Of a stretch of 64,000 nucleotides of DNA, positions 20,196 to 30,404 are shown piece after piece; position 1 is the stretch's first letter; every line of letters starts with the position of its first letter. This DNA comes from Streptomyces vinaceus (GTDB lineage: Bacteria; Actinomycetota; Actinomycetes; Streptomycetales; Streptomycetaceae). The stretch is from positions 5,707,501 to 5,771,500 of the forward strand of contig NZ_CP023692.1 of assembly GCF_008704935.1 (NCBI RefSeq), read 5' to 3'. Below the pieces are notes generated by a model. It was not told the DNA's origin and ran no database searches. It worked only from the letters and a program-made list of their open reading frames with translations. The translations under genes and the position numbers were made by a program.

Positions 20196-22001
20196 CTAGC
20201 CCCCGTACGCCCCGCTCGCCGTCAGGCGCAGGGCCGTGTCGATCAGGGGGACGTGGCTGAAGGCCTGGGGGAAGTTGCCGACCTGGCGCTGGAGGCGCGG
20301 GTCCCACTCCTCCGCCAGCAGGCCCAGGTCGTTGCGGAGCGCCAGCAGCCGTTCGAAGAGCTGGCGCGCCTCGTCGACGCGTCCGATCATCGCCAGGTCG
20401 TCCGCCATCCAGAACGAGCAGGCGAGGAACGCCCCCTCGTCGCCCTCCAGCCCGTCCACGCCCGCCTCGCCGCCGGCCGTCGGGTAGCGCAGGATGAACC
20501 CGTCCGGGGTCGACAGCTCGCGCTGGATCGCCTCGATCGTGCCGATGACCCGCTTGTCGTCGGGCGGCAGGAAGCCCATCTGCGGGATCAGCAGCAGCGA
20601 GGCGTCCAGCTCCTTGGAGCCGTACGACTGCGTGAACGTGTTGCGCTCCTTGTCGTAGCCCTTCTCGCACACGTCCTGGTGGATCTCGTCGCGCATCTCG
20701 CGCCACCGCTCCAGCGGCCCGTCCGCGTCCCCGCTCTCGATCAGCTTGATCGTGCGGTCCACGGCCACCCACGCCATCACCTTCGAGTGCACGAAGTGCC
20801 GGCGCGGACCGCGCACCTCCCAGATGCCCTCGTCCGGCTGGTCCCAGTGCTCCTCCAGGTAGCGGATCAGCTTCAACTGGAGCACCGAGGCGTAGTCGTT
20901 GCGCGCCAGGCCCGTCATGTGGCCCAGGTGCAGGGCCTCGGTGACCTCGCCGTACACGTCCAGCTGGAGCTGGTGCGCGGCGCCGTTGCCGACCCGGACC
21001 GGGCGGGAGTCCTCGTACCCGGGAAGCCAGTCCAGCTCGGTCTCGCCGAGCTCCCGCTCGCCCGCGATCCCGTACATGATCTGCAGGTTCTCCGGGTCCC
21101 CGGCGACCGCGCGCAGCAGCCACTCGCGCCAGGCCTGGGCCTCCTCGCGGTAGCCGGTGCGCAGCAGCGAGGAGAGGGTGATGGCGGCGTCGCGCAGCCA
21201 GGTGTAGCGGTAGTCCCAGTTCCGGACGCCGCCGATCTCCTCCGGGAGGGAGGTGGTCGGCGCGGCCACGATGCCGCCTGTGGGGCCGTACGTGAGCGCC
21301 TTGAGGGTGATCAGGGAGCGGATCACGGCTTCGCGGTAGGGGCCGTGGTACGTGCAGTGGTCGACCCACTCGCGCCAGAACGCGGTGGTGGTCGCCAGCG
21401 CCTCCTGCGCGTCGGGGGTCTCGGGGGCGCCCTTGTGGGAGGGCTGCCAGCTGATGCAGAAGGCCTTGCGGTCGCCGGGGCCGACGGTGAAGTCGGAGTA
21501 CGTCGTCAGGTCCTTGCCGTACGTCTGCGCGTCGGTGTCCAGCCAGACCGAGTCGGGGCCCGCGACGGCCACGGTGCGCCCGTCGACCTTGTGCACCCAG
21601 GGCACGACCCGGCCGTAACTGAAGCGCATGCGCAGCGCGGAGCGCATCGGGACGCGCCCGCTGACGCCCTCGACGATGCGCACCAGCTGCGGTGCGTGGT
21701 CCTCGCGGGGCGGCATGAAGTCGGTCACGCGGACCGTGCCGCGCGGCGTGTCCCACTCCGATTCCAGGATGAGCGAGTCGCCCTGGTACCGGCGGCGCGT
21801 CGCCGCGGGGGCCTCGGCGCCCCCGGGGAACGCCGGGCCGATGCGCCAGAAGCCGTGATCCTCCGTTCCGAGGATGCTCGCGAAGACGGCATGGGAGTCG
21901 AAACGGGGCAGACACAGCCAGTCCACCGATCCGTCCCGGCAGACCAGTGCGGCGGTCTGCATGTCCCCGATCAGTGCGTAATCCTCGATGCGCCCGGACA
22001 C
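20196..22001 (-). CDS. Glycoside hydrolase family 15 protein (trehalase/glucoamylase-like)
   Basis: Predicted 601-residue cytosolic protein. It has the trehalase-like N-terminal domain of GH15 (IEDYALIGDMQTAALVCRDG, SVDWLCLPRFDS) and an (alpha/alpha)6 barrel with GGVRNWDYRYTWLRDAA, DIYGEVTEAL-like DVYGEVTEAL and a late EEWDPRLQRQVGNFPQAFSH block. Mycobacterial relatives hydrolyse trehalose; others act on alpha-glucans, so substrate is open. No signal peptide. GTG 22001 (complement) has GGGAG about 7 bases upstream. Divergent from pyrG. Confidence 0.9.
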   Translation of the reverse strand: MSGRIEDYALIGDMQTAALVCRDGSVDWLCLPRFDSHAVFASILGTEDHGFWRIGPAFPGGAEAPAATRRRYQGDSLILESEWDTPRGTVRVTDFMPPREDHAPQLVRIVEGVSGRVPMRSALRMRFSYGRVVPWVHKVDGRTVAVAGPDSVWLDTDAQTYGKDLTTYSDFTVGPGDRKAFCISWQPSHKGAPETPDAQEALATTTAFWREWVDHCTYHGPYREAVIRSLITLKALTYGPTGGIVAAPTTSLPEEIGGVRNWDYRYTWLRDAAITLSSLLRTGYREEAQAWREWLLRAVAGDPENLQIMYGIAGERELGETELDWLPGYEDSRPVRVGNGAAHQLQLDVYGEVTEALHLGHMTGLARNDYASVLQLKLIRYLEEHWDQPDEGIWEVRGPRRHFVHSKVMAWVAVDRTIKLIESGDADGPLERWREMRDEIHQDVCEKGYDKERNTFTQSYGSKELDASLLLIPQMGFLPPDDKRVIGTIEAIQRELSTPDGFILRYPTAGGEAGVDGLEGDEGAFLACSFWMADDLAMIGRVDEARQLFERLLALRNDLGLLAEEWDPRLQRQVGNFPQAFSHVPLIDTALRLTASGAYGG

Positions 22002-22497
22002 GTTAGATCTCCCAGTCGAACGGCCACGTCCGCCCCGAAGGGCGCTTGCATTGCGCGGTTGCGCGGTCCCGTGGGTATGGATCCCCGCACTGAGCTCATG
22101 ATTCCGGATGCGGCCGGGTTACGCCGTCTGCCGGACTGCTCGGCGGCGATGTGATGCGATATCCGAGCAGGATATGACGGCACCCTAGTGATCTCCTGAA
22201 GTCTGAGGACAATGTGTCTAGTCCGAATGGGTGACCAGGGCGGATGTCGGCGTGACCGGCCCCGCAGCGGCCGGTGGCGCTGCGTCGAGCGGTCGTGGCG
22301 GCGCGTGGCCGGAGGCGGACCGGCCCGGGCGCTGATAGGCTGGTACCCCGTGGACCGGTGGTCTGCCTGTGCGAATCAGGAGCCCCGAAACCGCAGCTTC
22401 GGCGCCCCCTGAGAGCCTCCGGTTCGAGGGTGGTCGGCGCCGGAAGCACCGCACTTCACTTCGCGACCACGGGAGCCCCCTCTTGGCGAGCACAGCC
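22002..22497. promoter_or_regulatory. Divergent control region between GH15 gene and pyrG
   Basis: A 496-base gene-free spacer. Towards pyrG, TAGGCT (22336-22341) is a possible -10. Towards the GH15 gene, the minus strand holds TTGTCC (complement of 22207-22212), 19 bases, then TAGGGT (complement of 22182-22187). A perfect 6-bp inverted repeat with 5-base spacer, ATATCC-N5-GGATAT (22159-22175), lies between the latter and the GH15 start and could be an operator. I see no RNA gene. All assignments are by eye. Confidence 0.4.
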
Positions 22498-24141
<1,644 letters not shown>

Positions 24142-24163
24142 CGGTCTGACCGCATAACGTAGA

Positions 24164-24199
24164 CGGCCGGGGCACGGAACGTGCCCCGGCTGTCGCGTT
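24164..24199 (+). terminator. Terminator after pyrG
   Basis: Stem GCCGGGGCAC (24166-24175), loop GGAAC, arm GTGCCCCGGC (24181-24190), extendable by a G-T and two further pairs, followed by TGTCGCGTTT. Confidence 0.7.
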
Positions 24200-24257
24200 T
24201 GCGGCGCGTCCTACGGCGCGTCTTCTGTTCGCTTTCGGAAGGTACGGGGTACGGGTC

Positions 24258-24893
24258 ATGGCCATGGGCATCGCAGACAGCGGGGAGTCGTGGGAGGTCA
24301 TCGCCTCACGGACCCCGTTCGAGGGCGCGAAGACGGCGGTCCGCTCGGACCAGGTGAGCATGCCGGACGGATCGGTGGTGCGCCGGGACTACCAGGTGCA
24401 CCCGGGATCGGTGTGCGTGCTCGCGCTCGACGAGGACGGCGGCGTGCTCGTGCTGCGCCAGTACCGCCACCCCGTACGGCACAAGCTGTGGGAGCTCCCG
24501 GCCGGGCTGCTCGACGTACCCGGCGAGAACCCCCTGCACGCGGCCCAGCGAGAGCTGTACGAGGAGGCGCACGTCAAGGCGGAGGACTGGCGGGTGCTCG
24601 TGGACTTCTTCGCGTCCCCCGGCGGCTCCGACGAGGCGATCCGGATCTTCCTCGCGCGCGGCCTCTCCGAGGCCGAGGGGGAGCGGTACGCCGTGTCCGA
24701 GGAGGAGGCGGACATGGAGATCGCCCGCGTTCCGCTCGCGGACCTGGTCCGCGGGATCCTGGAGGGCCGGCTGGGCAACCCGGGCCTGGTCACCGGAGCC
24801 CTGGCGCTGTCCGCGGCGCTCGCCGCCCCGGGCGGCCTGGACGCCCTGCGCCCGGCCCAGCCGCCGTGGCCGGCCCGCCCGTACGAGGTCTGA
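24258..24893 (+). CDS. Nudix hydrolase (ADP-ribose pyrophosphatase-like)
   Basis: Predicted 211-residue Nudix protein. The Nudix box runs from AGLLDVPGE through AQRELYEEAHV, with the catalytic RELxEE core intact and one extra residue before it, as is common in ADP-ribose pyrophosphatases. VLRQYRHPVRHKLWELPAG is the standard substrate-loop lead-in. It probably cleaves ADP-ribose or related nucleotide sugars to AMP plus sugar phosphate. ATG 24258; a second in-frame ATG at 24264 would remove two residues. It follows pyrG after a terminator. Confidence 0.9.
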   Translation: MAMGIADSGESWEVIASRTPFEGAKTAVRSDQVSMPDGSVVRRDYQVHPGSVCVLALDEDGGVLVLRQYRHPVRHKLWELPAGLLDVPGENPLHAAQRELYEEAHVKAEDWRVLVDFFASPGGSDEAIRIFLARGLSEAEGERYAVSEEEADMEIARVPLADLVRGILEGRLGNPGLVTGALALSAALAAPGGLDALRPAQPPWPARPYEV

Positions 24894-25032
24894 CACCGCC
24901 GGCCGGGCCCCGGGGGAGCGTGGTGTGACGATCCGCTGATCCGATTGGGCGATGTGTCCGCCGCGCTCCACACGGGTCGTCGCTCTGCGTGAACTACGCT
25001 CGCAACCCGAAGGCAGGGAGAGGAGCGGATCC

Positions 25033-27021
25033 GTGACGGATTTCGTCGGGCGGCGGCGTGAGCTCAAGGAGCTGCGCGAGGACATCGCACGGACCGGGCT
25101 CGACACCCTCTCGGGACGCAAGGCCAAGTCCCCCCGCGCCCGCGTCCTCCTCGTGGCCGGGCGCCCCGGGTCGGGGCGCACCGCCCTCGCCGAGGCGTTC
25201 GTGCGCGAGGTCGGCGGGGACTACCCCGACGGGGTCCTGCGCACCCGGCTCACCTCCCCCGGCGGGCAGGCCGTCACCACCGAGCGGGCGATCCGGAACC
25301 TGCTGGAGGGGCTCGGGGAGCCCACGCCCCCCGGCGCCGCCGAGGACGAGCTCAGCTCCGCCCTGCGCGCCGCCCTCGCCCACCGCAAGGCGATCCTGCT
25401 CGTCGACGACGCCGCCGATCCGTACCAGGTCGACGCGTTGCTGCCCGACACCCCCGAATGCCTCGTCGTCATCACCGCCGAAGGGCCGCTCACCGGGATT
25501 CCGGATGTCCGCCCGTGCACCCTCGGCGGTCTCGACACCCCCTCCGGGGTCCAGATGCTCGCCCAGCGCATCGGGGACACCCGGATCACGGTCGACCCGT
25601 ACGCGGCCGAGGCCCTCGTCGAGGAGTGCGGCGGGCAGCCCGCCGCACTGGCCCTGGCCGGCGGCTGGCTCGCCGCGCACCCCAAGGCCGCCGTCTCGGA
25701 CGTGGCCAAGCAGCTGCACGAGATGTCCCCGGGCACCGACGGGCCGCTCGGCCGCGGCTTCCGGCTCGTCTACGAGTCCCTGCCGCAGCCAGCCCAGCGC
25801 ACCCTCCGCTTGCTGCCGCTGGCCCCTGCCGGGATCGTCGACTCGCACACGGCCTCCGCCCTCGCCGGCTGCTCCGTGGCCGCGGCCCAGTCCACCCTGG
25901 AGGACTTCGCCGGGCTGGGCCTGCTGCGCCACGGATCCGACGGGCTCTTCGGGCTGCCCGGCTGCCTGGTGCCGATGCTCCAGGCCCTGCTGGAGAGCAA
26001 GGAGCGCCCCGCCGAGGTCCAGCTGGCCCGGGCCCGGATGCTGGAGCGCACCGTACGCCTGCTGCACTCCTGCCGGGTCATGGCCGAGGCCGAGGACGAG
26101 GGGGCGCCCGGCCCGGCCGGGGCGGACGTACGGCAGAAGCTGGACGGGGTGCCGCGGGCACTGCGCTTCCCCGACCGGCGGGCCGCCGCCAAGTGGCTCG
26201 ACACCCGGCTGCCCGCGCTGTCCGCGGCCGCCACCCTGGCCGTGGCCGACGGCGGGCTGGACACCCTGGCCCGCCGGCTGGTCGCCGCCCTCGTACGGGC
26301 CCTGGCGGAGCACCGCGGCACCGCCGCGGCGGCCCCCGAGCTGTACGGGCTGCACCGGCTGGTCCTGGACGTGGCCGAGCGCCGCAGCCTGTACCGGGAG
26401 CAGGCCGCGGCCCTGCTGAACCTGGCCGACCTGGACGCCGAGACCGGCCGCACCCAGGAGGCGCTGGAGCGCTACCGTGCCGCGCTGGACGCCGGACGGG
26501 CCGCGAACGACCCGTACGCGACGGGCCGCGCGATGGAATCCGTAGGCGGTGCCTACCAGGAGCTCGCGGACTGGCACCGGGCCGCCGACTGGTTCGGCCG
26601 GGCCCTGTCCCAGGCCCTCGCGCGCGGGGAGCGGGCGGACGAGGCCAGGCTCTACGGACGCCTGGGCAACGTGCACACGTACGCGGGCCGCTACGGGGAC
26701 GCGCTGCGCAGCTGGCGGGCCGCCGCCGCGGGGTACCGGAAACTGGCCGATGTGCCGGGCCAGGCAAAGGCGTTGAGCGAGATGGCGCGAATCCAGGAGT
26801 ACGCCGGGCGGCCCGAGGAATCGCTGCACACCTGCCGCGAGGCGGTGGAGCTCGCGCGCCGGGCCGCAGACCTGCGGCTTCAGGCGGCGCTCCAGGTGCG
26901 TCTCGCCGACACCCTCGACCAGCTGGGCGACCCGGCGGCCGCGAGGCTGCACCGGTCCGCGGCCGACAGATTGCTGGGAGATGACCCCGCAGCCTGCGAA
27001 ATCCGTAGTGGTTCCGACTGA
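25033..27021 (+). CDS. P-loop NTPase with C-terminal TPR repeats (AfsR/STAND-like)
   Basis: Predicted 662-residue protein. FVGRRRELKELR opens an NB-ARC-like NTPase with Walker A GRPGSGRTA (near residue 40; Arg stands where Lys is usual) and Walker B ILLVDDAADP. A winged-helix-like region follows. Residues about 480-640 form TPRs (QEALERYRAALDAGRA, YGDALRSWRAAAAGYRK). This is the architecture of STAND signalling ATPases such as AfsR but without a DNA-binding domain. GTG 25033 is set by AGGAG (25021-25025) at 7 bases; the frame is open for 27 codons upstream. Function unknown. Confidence 0.82.
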   Translation: MTDFVGRRRELKELREDIARTGLDTLSGRKAKSPRARVLLVAGRPGSGRTALAEAFVREVGGDYPDGVLRTRLTSPGGQAVTTERAIRNLLEGLGEPTPPGAAEDELSSALRAALAHRKAILLVDDAADPYQVDALLPDTPECLVVITAEGPLTGIPDVRPCTLGGLDTPSGVQMLAQRIGDTRITVDPYAAEALVEECGGQPAALALAGGWLAAHPKAAVSDVAKQLHEMSPGTDGPLGRGFRLVYESLPQPAQRTLRLLPLAPAGIVDSHTASALAGCSVAAAQSTLEDFAGLGLLRHGSDGLFGLPGCLVPMLQALLESKERPAEVQLARARMLERTVRLLHSCRVMAEAEDEGAPGPAGADVRQKLDGVPRALRFPDRRAAAKWLDTRLPALSAAATLAVADGGLDTLARRLVAALVRALAEHRGTAAAAPELYGLHRLVLDVAERRSLYREQAAALLNLADLDAETGRTQEALERYRAALDAGRAANDPYATGRAMESVGGAYQELADWHRAADWFGRALSQALARGERADEARLYGRLGNVHTYAGRYGDALRSWRAAAAGYRKLADVPGQAKALSEMARIQEYAGRPEESLHTCREAVELARRAADLRLQAALQVRLADTLDQLGDPAAARLHRSAADRLLGDDPAACEIRSGSD

Positions 27022-27040
27022 GATTATTGGTTTGCAAGGC

Positions 27041-27068
27041 TAGACAGGGCGTCGTCCTTCATTAGACT
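27041..27068 (+). promoter_or_regulatory. Putative promoter of ald
   Basis: TAGACA (27041-27046), 16-base spacer, TAGACT (27063-27068): close to the housekeeping consensus and placed in the AT-richer stretch before ald, giving a leader of roughly 100 bases. Confidence 0.5.
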
Positions 27069-27173
27069 GGCTTCACCACGACATCCCGTGGTGCATCCCG
27101 TTGCGCGTTCTTGTGGGCGGGTATGTATGGAAGTGCCCCGAAAAATCCCCTGAGCCAAGGACCGTGATCGACG

Positions 27174-28289
27174 ATGAAGGTCGGCATCCCCCGCGAGGTC
27201 AAGAACAACGAGTTCCGGGTCGCCATCACGCCCGCCGGCGTGCATGAGCTGGTCCGAGGCGGCCACCAGGTCTTCGTCGAGCAGAACGCCGGTGTCGGCT
27301 CCTCGATCACGGACGCCGAGTACGTCGCCGCCGGCGCCGAGATCCTCGGTACCGCGGACGAGGTCTGGGCCACCGCCGACCTGCTGCTGAAGGTCAAGGA
27401 GCCCATCGCCGAGGAGTACCACCGCCTCCGCAAGGACCAGACCCTCTTCACCTACCTGCACCTCGCGGCCTCCCGCGAGTGCACGGACGCCCTCCTGGAG
27501 TCCGGCACCACCGCCATCGCGTACGAGACGGTCGAGCTCGCGAACCGCGCGCTCCCGCTGCTCGCCCCGATGTCCGAGGTCGCGGGCCGCCTGGCCCCGC
27601 AGGTCGGCGCCTACCACCTGATGCGCTCGGCCGGCGGCCGCGGCGTGCTCCCCGGCGGCGTCCCCGGCACCCACGCCGGCGAGTGCGTGGTCATCGGCGG
27701 CGGCGTCTCCGGCTGGAACGCCGCGCAGATCGCCATCGGCATGGGCTTCCACGTGACCCTGCTCGACAAGGACATCAACAAGCTCCGCGAGGCCGACAAG
27801 ATCTTCGGCACGAAGATCAAGACGATCGTCTCCAACGCCTACGAGCTGGAGAAGGCCGTCGTCGAGGCCGACCTCGTCATCGGCGCCGTCCTGATCCCGG
27901 GTGCGAAGGCCCCGAAGCTGGTCACCAACGAGCTCGTCGCCAAGATGAAGCCCGGAAGTGTCCTTGTCGACATTGCGATCGACCAGGGCGGCTGCTTCGA
28001 GGACTCCCGTCCGACCACCCACGCCGAGCCGACCTTCCAGGTCCACAACTCGGTCTTCTACTGCGTCGCGAACATGCCGGGCGCGGTGCCGAACACCTCC
28101 ACCTACGCGCTGACCAACGCCACGCTGCCCTACATCGTGCAGCTCGCGAACCTCGGCTGGGTCGAGGCGCTGCGCCGTGACCCCGCGCTCGCGCTGGGCC
28201 TCAACACCCATGACGGCCAGGTCGTTTACGGTCCGGTCGCCGAGGCCCACGGCCTGCCGACCCTTGAGCTGGGCACGCTGCTCGGCTGA
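27174..28289 (+). CDS. ald: Alanine dehydrogenase
   Basis: Predicted 371-residue L-alanine dehydrogenase (alanine + NAD+ to pyruvate + ammonia + NADH), normal family length. The N-terminal AlaDh/PNT domain opens KVGIPREVKNNEFRVA. The catalytic Lys is in LLKVKEP and the catalytic His in YLHLAA. The Rossmann domain has VVIGGGVSGWNAAQIA near residue 170 and VDIAIDQGGCFEDSRPT. ATG 27174 starts the conserved MKVGIP sequence. It is monocistronic: its own promoter upstream and a hairpin terminator behind. Confidence 0.97.
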   Translation: MKVGIPREVKNNEFRVAITPAGVHELVRGGHQVFVEQNAGVGSSITDAEYVAAGAEILGTADEVWATADLLLKVKEPIAEEYHRLRKDQTLFTYLHLAASRECTDALLESGTTAIAYETVELANRALPLLAPMSEVAGRLAPQVGAYHLMRSAGGRGVLPGGVPGTHAGECVVIGGGVSGWNAAQIAIGMGFHVTLLDKDINKLREADKIFGTKIKTIVSNAYELEKAVVEADLVIGAVLIPGAKAPKLVTNELVAKMKPGSVLVDIAIDQGGCFEDSRPTTHAEPTFQVHNSVFYCVANMPGAVPNTSTYALTNATLPYIVQLANLGWVEALRRDPALALGLNTHDGQVVYGPVAEAHGLPTLELGTLLG

Positions 28290-28330
28290 TCGGTCAGACC
28301 CCGTCAACGACTGACGTCAATCTCACGTAT

Positions 28331-28362
28331 CCGGCCGGACCTTGCCCCCAAGGTCCGGCCGG
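28331..28362 (+). terminator. Terminator after ald
   Basis: Perfect 13-bp stem CCGGCCGGACCTT (28331-28343) with AAGGTCCGGCCGG (28350-28362), loop GCCCCC, followed by AGGCGTTT. Confidence 0.8.
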
Positions 28363-28520
28363 AGGCGTTTGAGCGGCGGGTGCGGACGCGGCTCAACTCG
28401 CCTCGAACGTAACCCTTTAACCCTTTCGCACACCCGCGAAACTTCGCGGTGACAGCCCGGACGCCCTTGACAGAGTGGTGTTCGGTTGCCGACACATCGT
28501 TGCCGGTCCGACGGATTGTG

Positions 28521-28550
28521 TTGCCGCTGAGTGGTGACACGCCATAGAGT
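28521..28550 (+). promoter_or_regulatory. Putative promoter of the parA-like gene
   Basis: TTGCCG (28521-28526), 18-base spacer, TAGAGT (28545-28550), matching the streptomycete vegetative pattern (4/6 at -35, good -10). A TTGACA at 28467-28472 has no convincing -10. The rest of the 336-base gap before the gene (28290-28625) holds only the ald terminator. Confidence 0.55.
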
Positions 28551-28625
28551 CGCCAACCGTCGGCATGGTGCCACGCTGACCTATCGATAAGTGTCCTGGT
28601 CACGTCCGAGGAGGTAAGACGACTT

Positions 28626-29786
28626 GTGAATGAGTCGACATTTGCTCCCGGAGGTGGTCGAGCAGGGACGCCAGACCGGGGCCAAGGATCCGGCGGGCTC
28701 GAAGCGGTCGGCTCCGTCGCGGTCCGCACCTTCGCAAACCACCAGCACATGACGACGCCCCAAAAGAGCATGGACGGCCTAGACGTGAACTCCAGGGCCG
28801 GCGACCTGAGCGGCGAAAAGCCCGTGGGTTTCGCCGACTACGAAAACGTGCCCGAAGGGCACTTCTACGACCCCGACGCGGAGTACGAGCCCGACCCCGA
28901 GTACGCGGCCACCCTCGCCCCCGACGCTGCCCGTCAGCGCCGGGAGCGGATCGGCCCGACCGGACGGCCGCTGCCGTACTTCCCGATCCCGGGTCCGCTG
29001 ACCGACCACGGTCCGGCGAAGATCATCGCGATGTGCAACCAGAAGGGCGGCGTGGGCAAGACCACGTCGACCATCAACCTGGGTGCGGCGCTCGCCGAGT
29101 ACGGGCGCCGCGTGCTGCTCGTCGACTTCGACCCGCAGGGCGCGCTGTCCGTGGGCCTCGGCGTGAACCCGATGGAACTCGACCTGACGGTCTACAACCT
29201 GCTCATGGAGCGGGGCATGTCGGCCGACGAGGTGCTGCTCAAGACCGCGGTTCCCAACATGGACCTGCTGCCGAGCAACATCGACCTGTCCGCCGCCGAA
29301 GTGCAGTTGGTCAGCGAGGTCGCGAGAGAGTCGACGCTGCAGCGGGCGCTGAAGCCCCTGATGGCCGACTACGACTACATCGTGATCGACTGTCAGCCCT
29401 CGCTCGGCCTGCTGACCGTGAACGCCCTGACGGCGGCTCACAAGGTCATCGTGCCGCTGGAGTGCGAGTTCTTCGCACTGCGCGGTGTGGCGCTGCTGAC
29501 CGAGACCATCGAGAAGGTGCAGGAGCGGCTCAACCCGGAGCTGGAGCTCGACGGCATCCTCGCCACGATGTACGACTCCCGTACGGTGCACAGCCGCGAG
29601 GTGCTGGCGCGCGTCGTCGAGGCCTTCGACGACCACGTCTACCACACGGTCATCGGCCGTACGGTGCGCTTCCCGGAGACCACGGTCGCCGGTGAGCCCA
29701 TCACCACGTACGCCTCCAACTCCGTCGGGGCCGCCGCCTATCGCCAGCTGGCCAGGGAGGTGCTCGCCCGGTGTCACGCCGAGTGA
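28626..29786 (+). CDS. ParA/MinD-family chromosome partitioning ATPase
   Basis: Predicted 386-residue protein. The first 120 or so residues are a poorly conserved extension, then the Walker-type ATPase: deviant Walker A CNQKGGVGKTT near residue 137, DFDPQGALSVGLG, and the switch/Walker B region VIDCQPSLGLLTVNAL. This family positions DNA or protein cargo through ATP-dependent nucleoid binding. GTG 28626 has GGAGG (28610-28614) upstream. Streptomycetes also have a canonical parAB near oriC; this is the paralogue next to scpAB. The next gene overlaps its end by 16 bases. Confidence 0.93.
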   Translation: MNESTFAPGGGRAGTPDRGQGSGGLEAVGSVAVRTFANHQHMTTPQKSMDGLDVNSRAGDLSGEKPVGFADYENVPEGHFYDPDAEYEPDPEYAATLAPDAARQRRERIGPTGRPLPYFPIPGPLTDHGPAKIIAMCNQKGGVGKTTSTINLGAALAEYGRRVLLVDFDPQGALSVGLGVNPMELDLTVYNLLMERGMSADEVLLKTAVPNMDLLPSNIDLSAAEVQLVSEVARESTLQRALKPLMADYDYIVIDCQPSLGLLTVNALTAAHKVIVPLECEFFALRGVALLTETIEKVQERLNPELELDGILATMYDSRTVHSREVLARVVEAFDDHVYHTVIGRTVRFPETTVAGEPITTYASNSVGAAAYRQLAREVLARCHAE

Positions 29787-30262
29787 GTCTGCCCGGAGCC
29801 GACGAACTGTTCCGTACGACCGGTGGGATGGCGCTCCAGGCGTCCTCGCCGAGGCGCAGCCCGGAGGAGTCGACCGCCGGGGAGCACACGGCGACGACGG
29901 CCGAGGGCGCGGCGGTCGAGGGCCGCAGCCGGGAGGCAGCGGCGGCGGGCCCGGAGTCGGTGGTCGCCCCCCGGCGTCCGCAGGAAGGTTCTGTCAGCCC
30001 GGAGCCCCGGCGGGGCAAGGGCCAGGGCCGCGGGGCGAACCGCAGGCCCAGCGGGCGCGAGCGGCACGACGAGAAGATCACGGTCTACGTCTCCGCCGAG
30101 GAGCTCATGGACCTGGAGCACGCGCGGCTGGTGCTGCGCGGCGAGCACGGGCTGGCCGTGGACCGCGGCCGCATCGTCCGCGAGGCGGTGGCGGTCGTAC
30201 TGGCGGACCTGGAATCCCGCGGCGACGCGAGCATCCTGGTCCGCAGACTCCGCGGCCGCTGA
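29771..30262 (+). CDS. Putative ribbon-helix-helix partner of the ParA-like protein
   Basis: Predicted 163-residue protein, GTG start overlapping the parA-like gene by 16 bases. Residues 1-100 are Pro/Ala/Arg-rich and probably disordered. Residues about 101-155 read as a ribbon-helix-helix pattern: beta strand KITVYVSAEE, helix LMDLEHARLVLRGEHG, turn, helix GRIVREAVAVVLADLE. In plasmid type Ib partition systems a small RHH protein encoded after parA binds repeated centromere sites. I infer the same pairing here; the RHH call rests on pattern only. It sits immediately before the tandem-repeat array. Confidence 0.7.
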   Translation: MSRRVSLPGADELFRTTGGMALQASSPRRSPEESTAGEHTATTAEGAAVEGRSREAAAAGPESVVAPRRPQEGSVSPEPRRGKGQGRGANRRPSGRERHDEKITVYVSAEELMDLEHARLVLRGEHGLAVDRGRIVREAVAVVLADLESRGDASILVRRLRGR

Positions 30263-30404
30263 CCACCTGGGCCCCGAGCCCGACCGCCTGAAGGCGGGGG
30301 CGCTGGCTGGTTGGCTGGTACGGGTGCTGACCGTCTGAGTGCGGGCGTTGCCGGATGGTGGGCGTGACCGGGACGGGCGGCCTGTTGTGCCGGGCGGTGG
30401 CGGT

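Noticed and set aside
28467..28495. TTGACA as -35 of the parA-like gene
   Set aside because: Perfect hexamer, but no acceptable -10 at 16-19 bases. TTGCCG-N18-TAGAGT downstream fits better.
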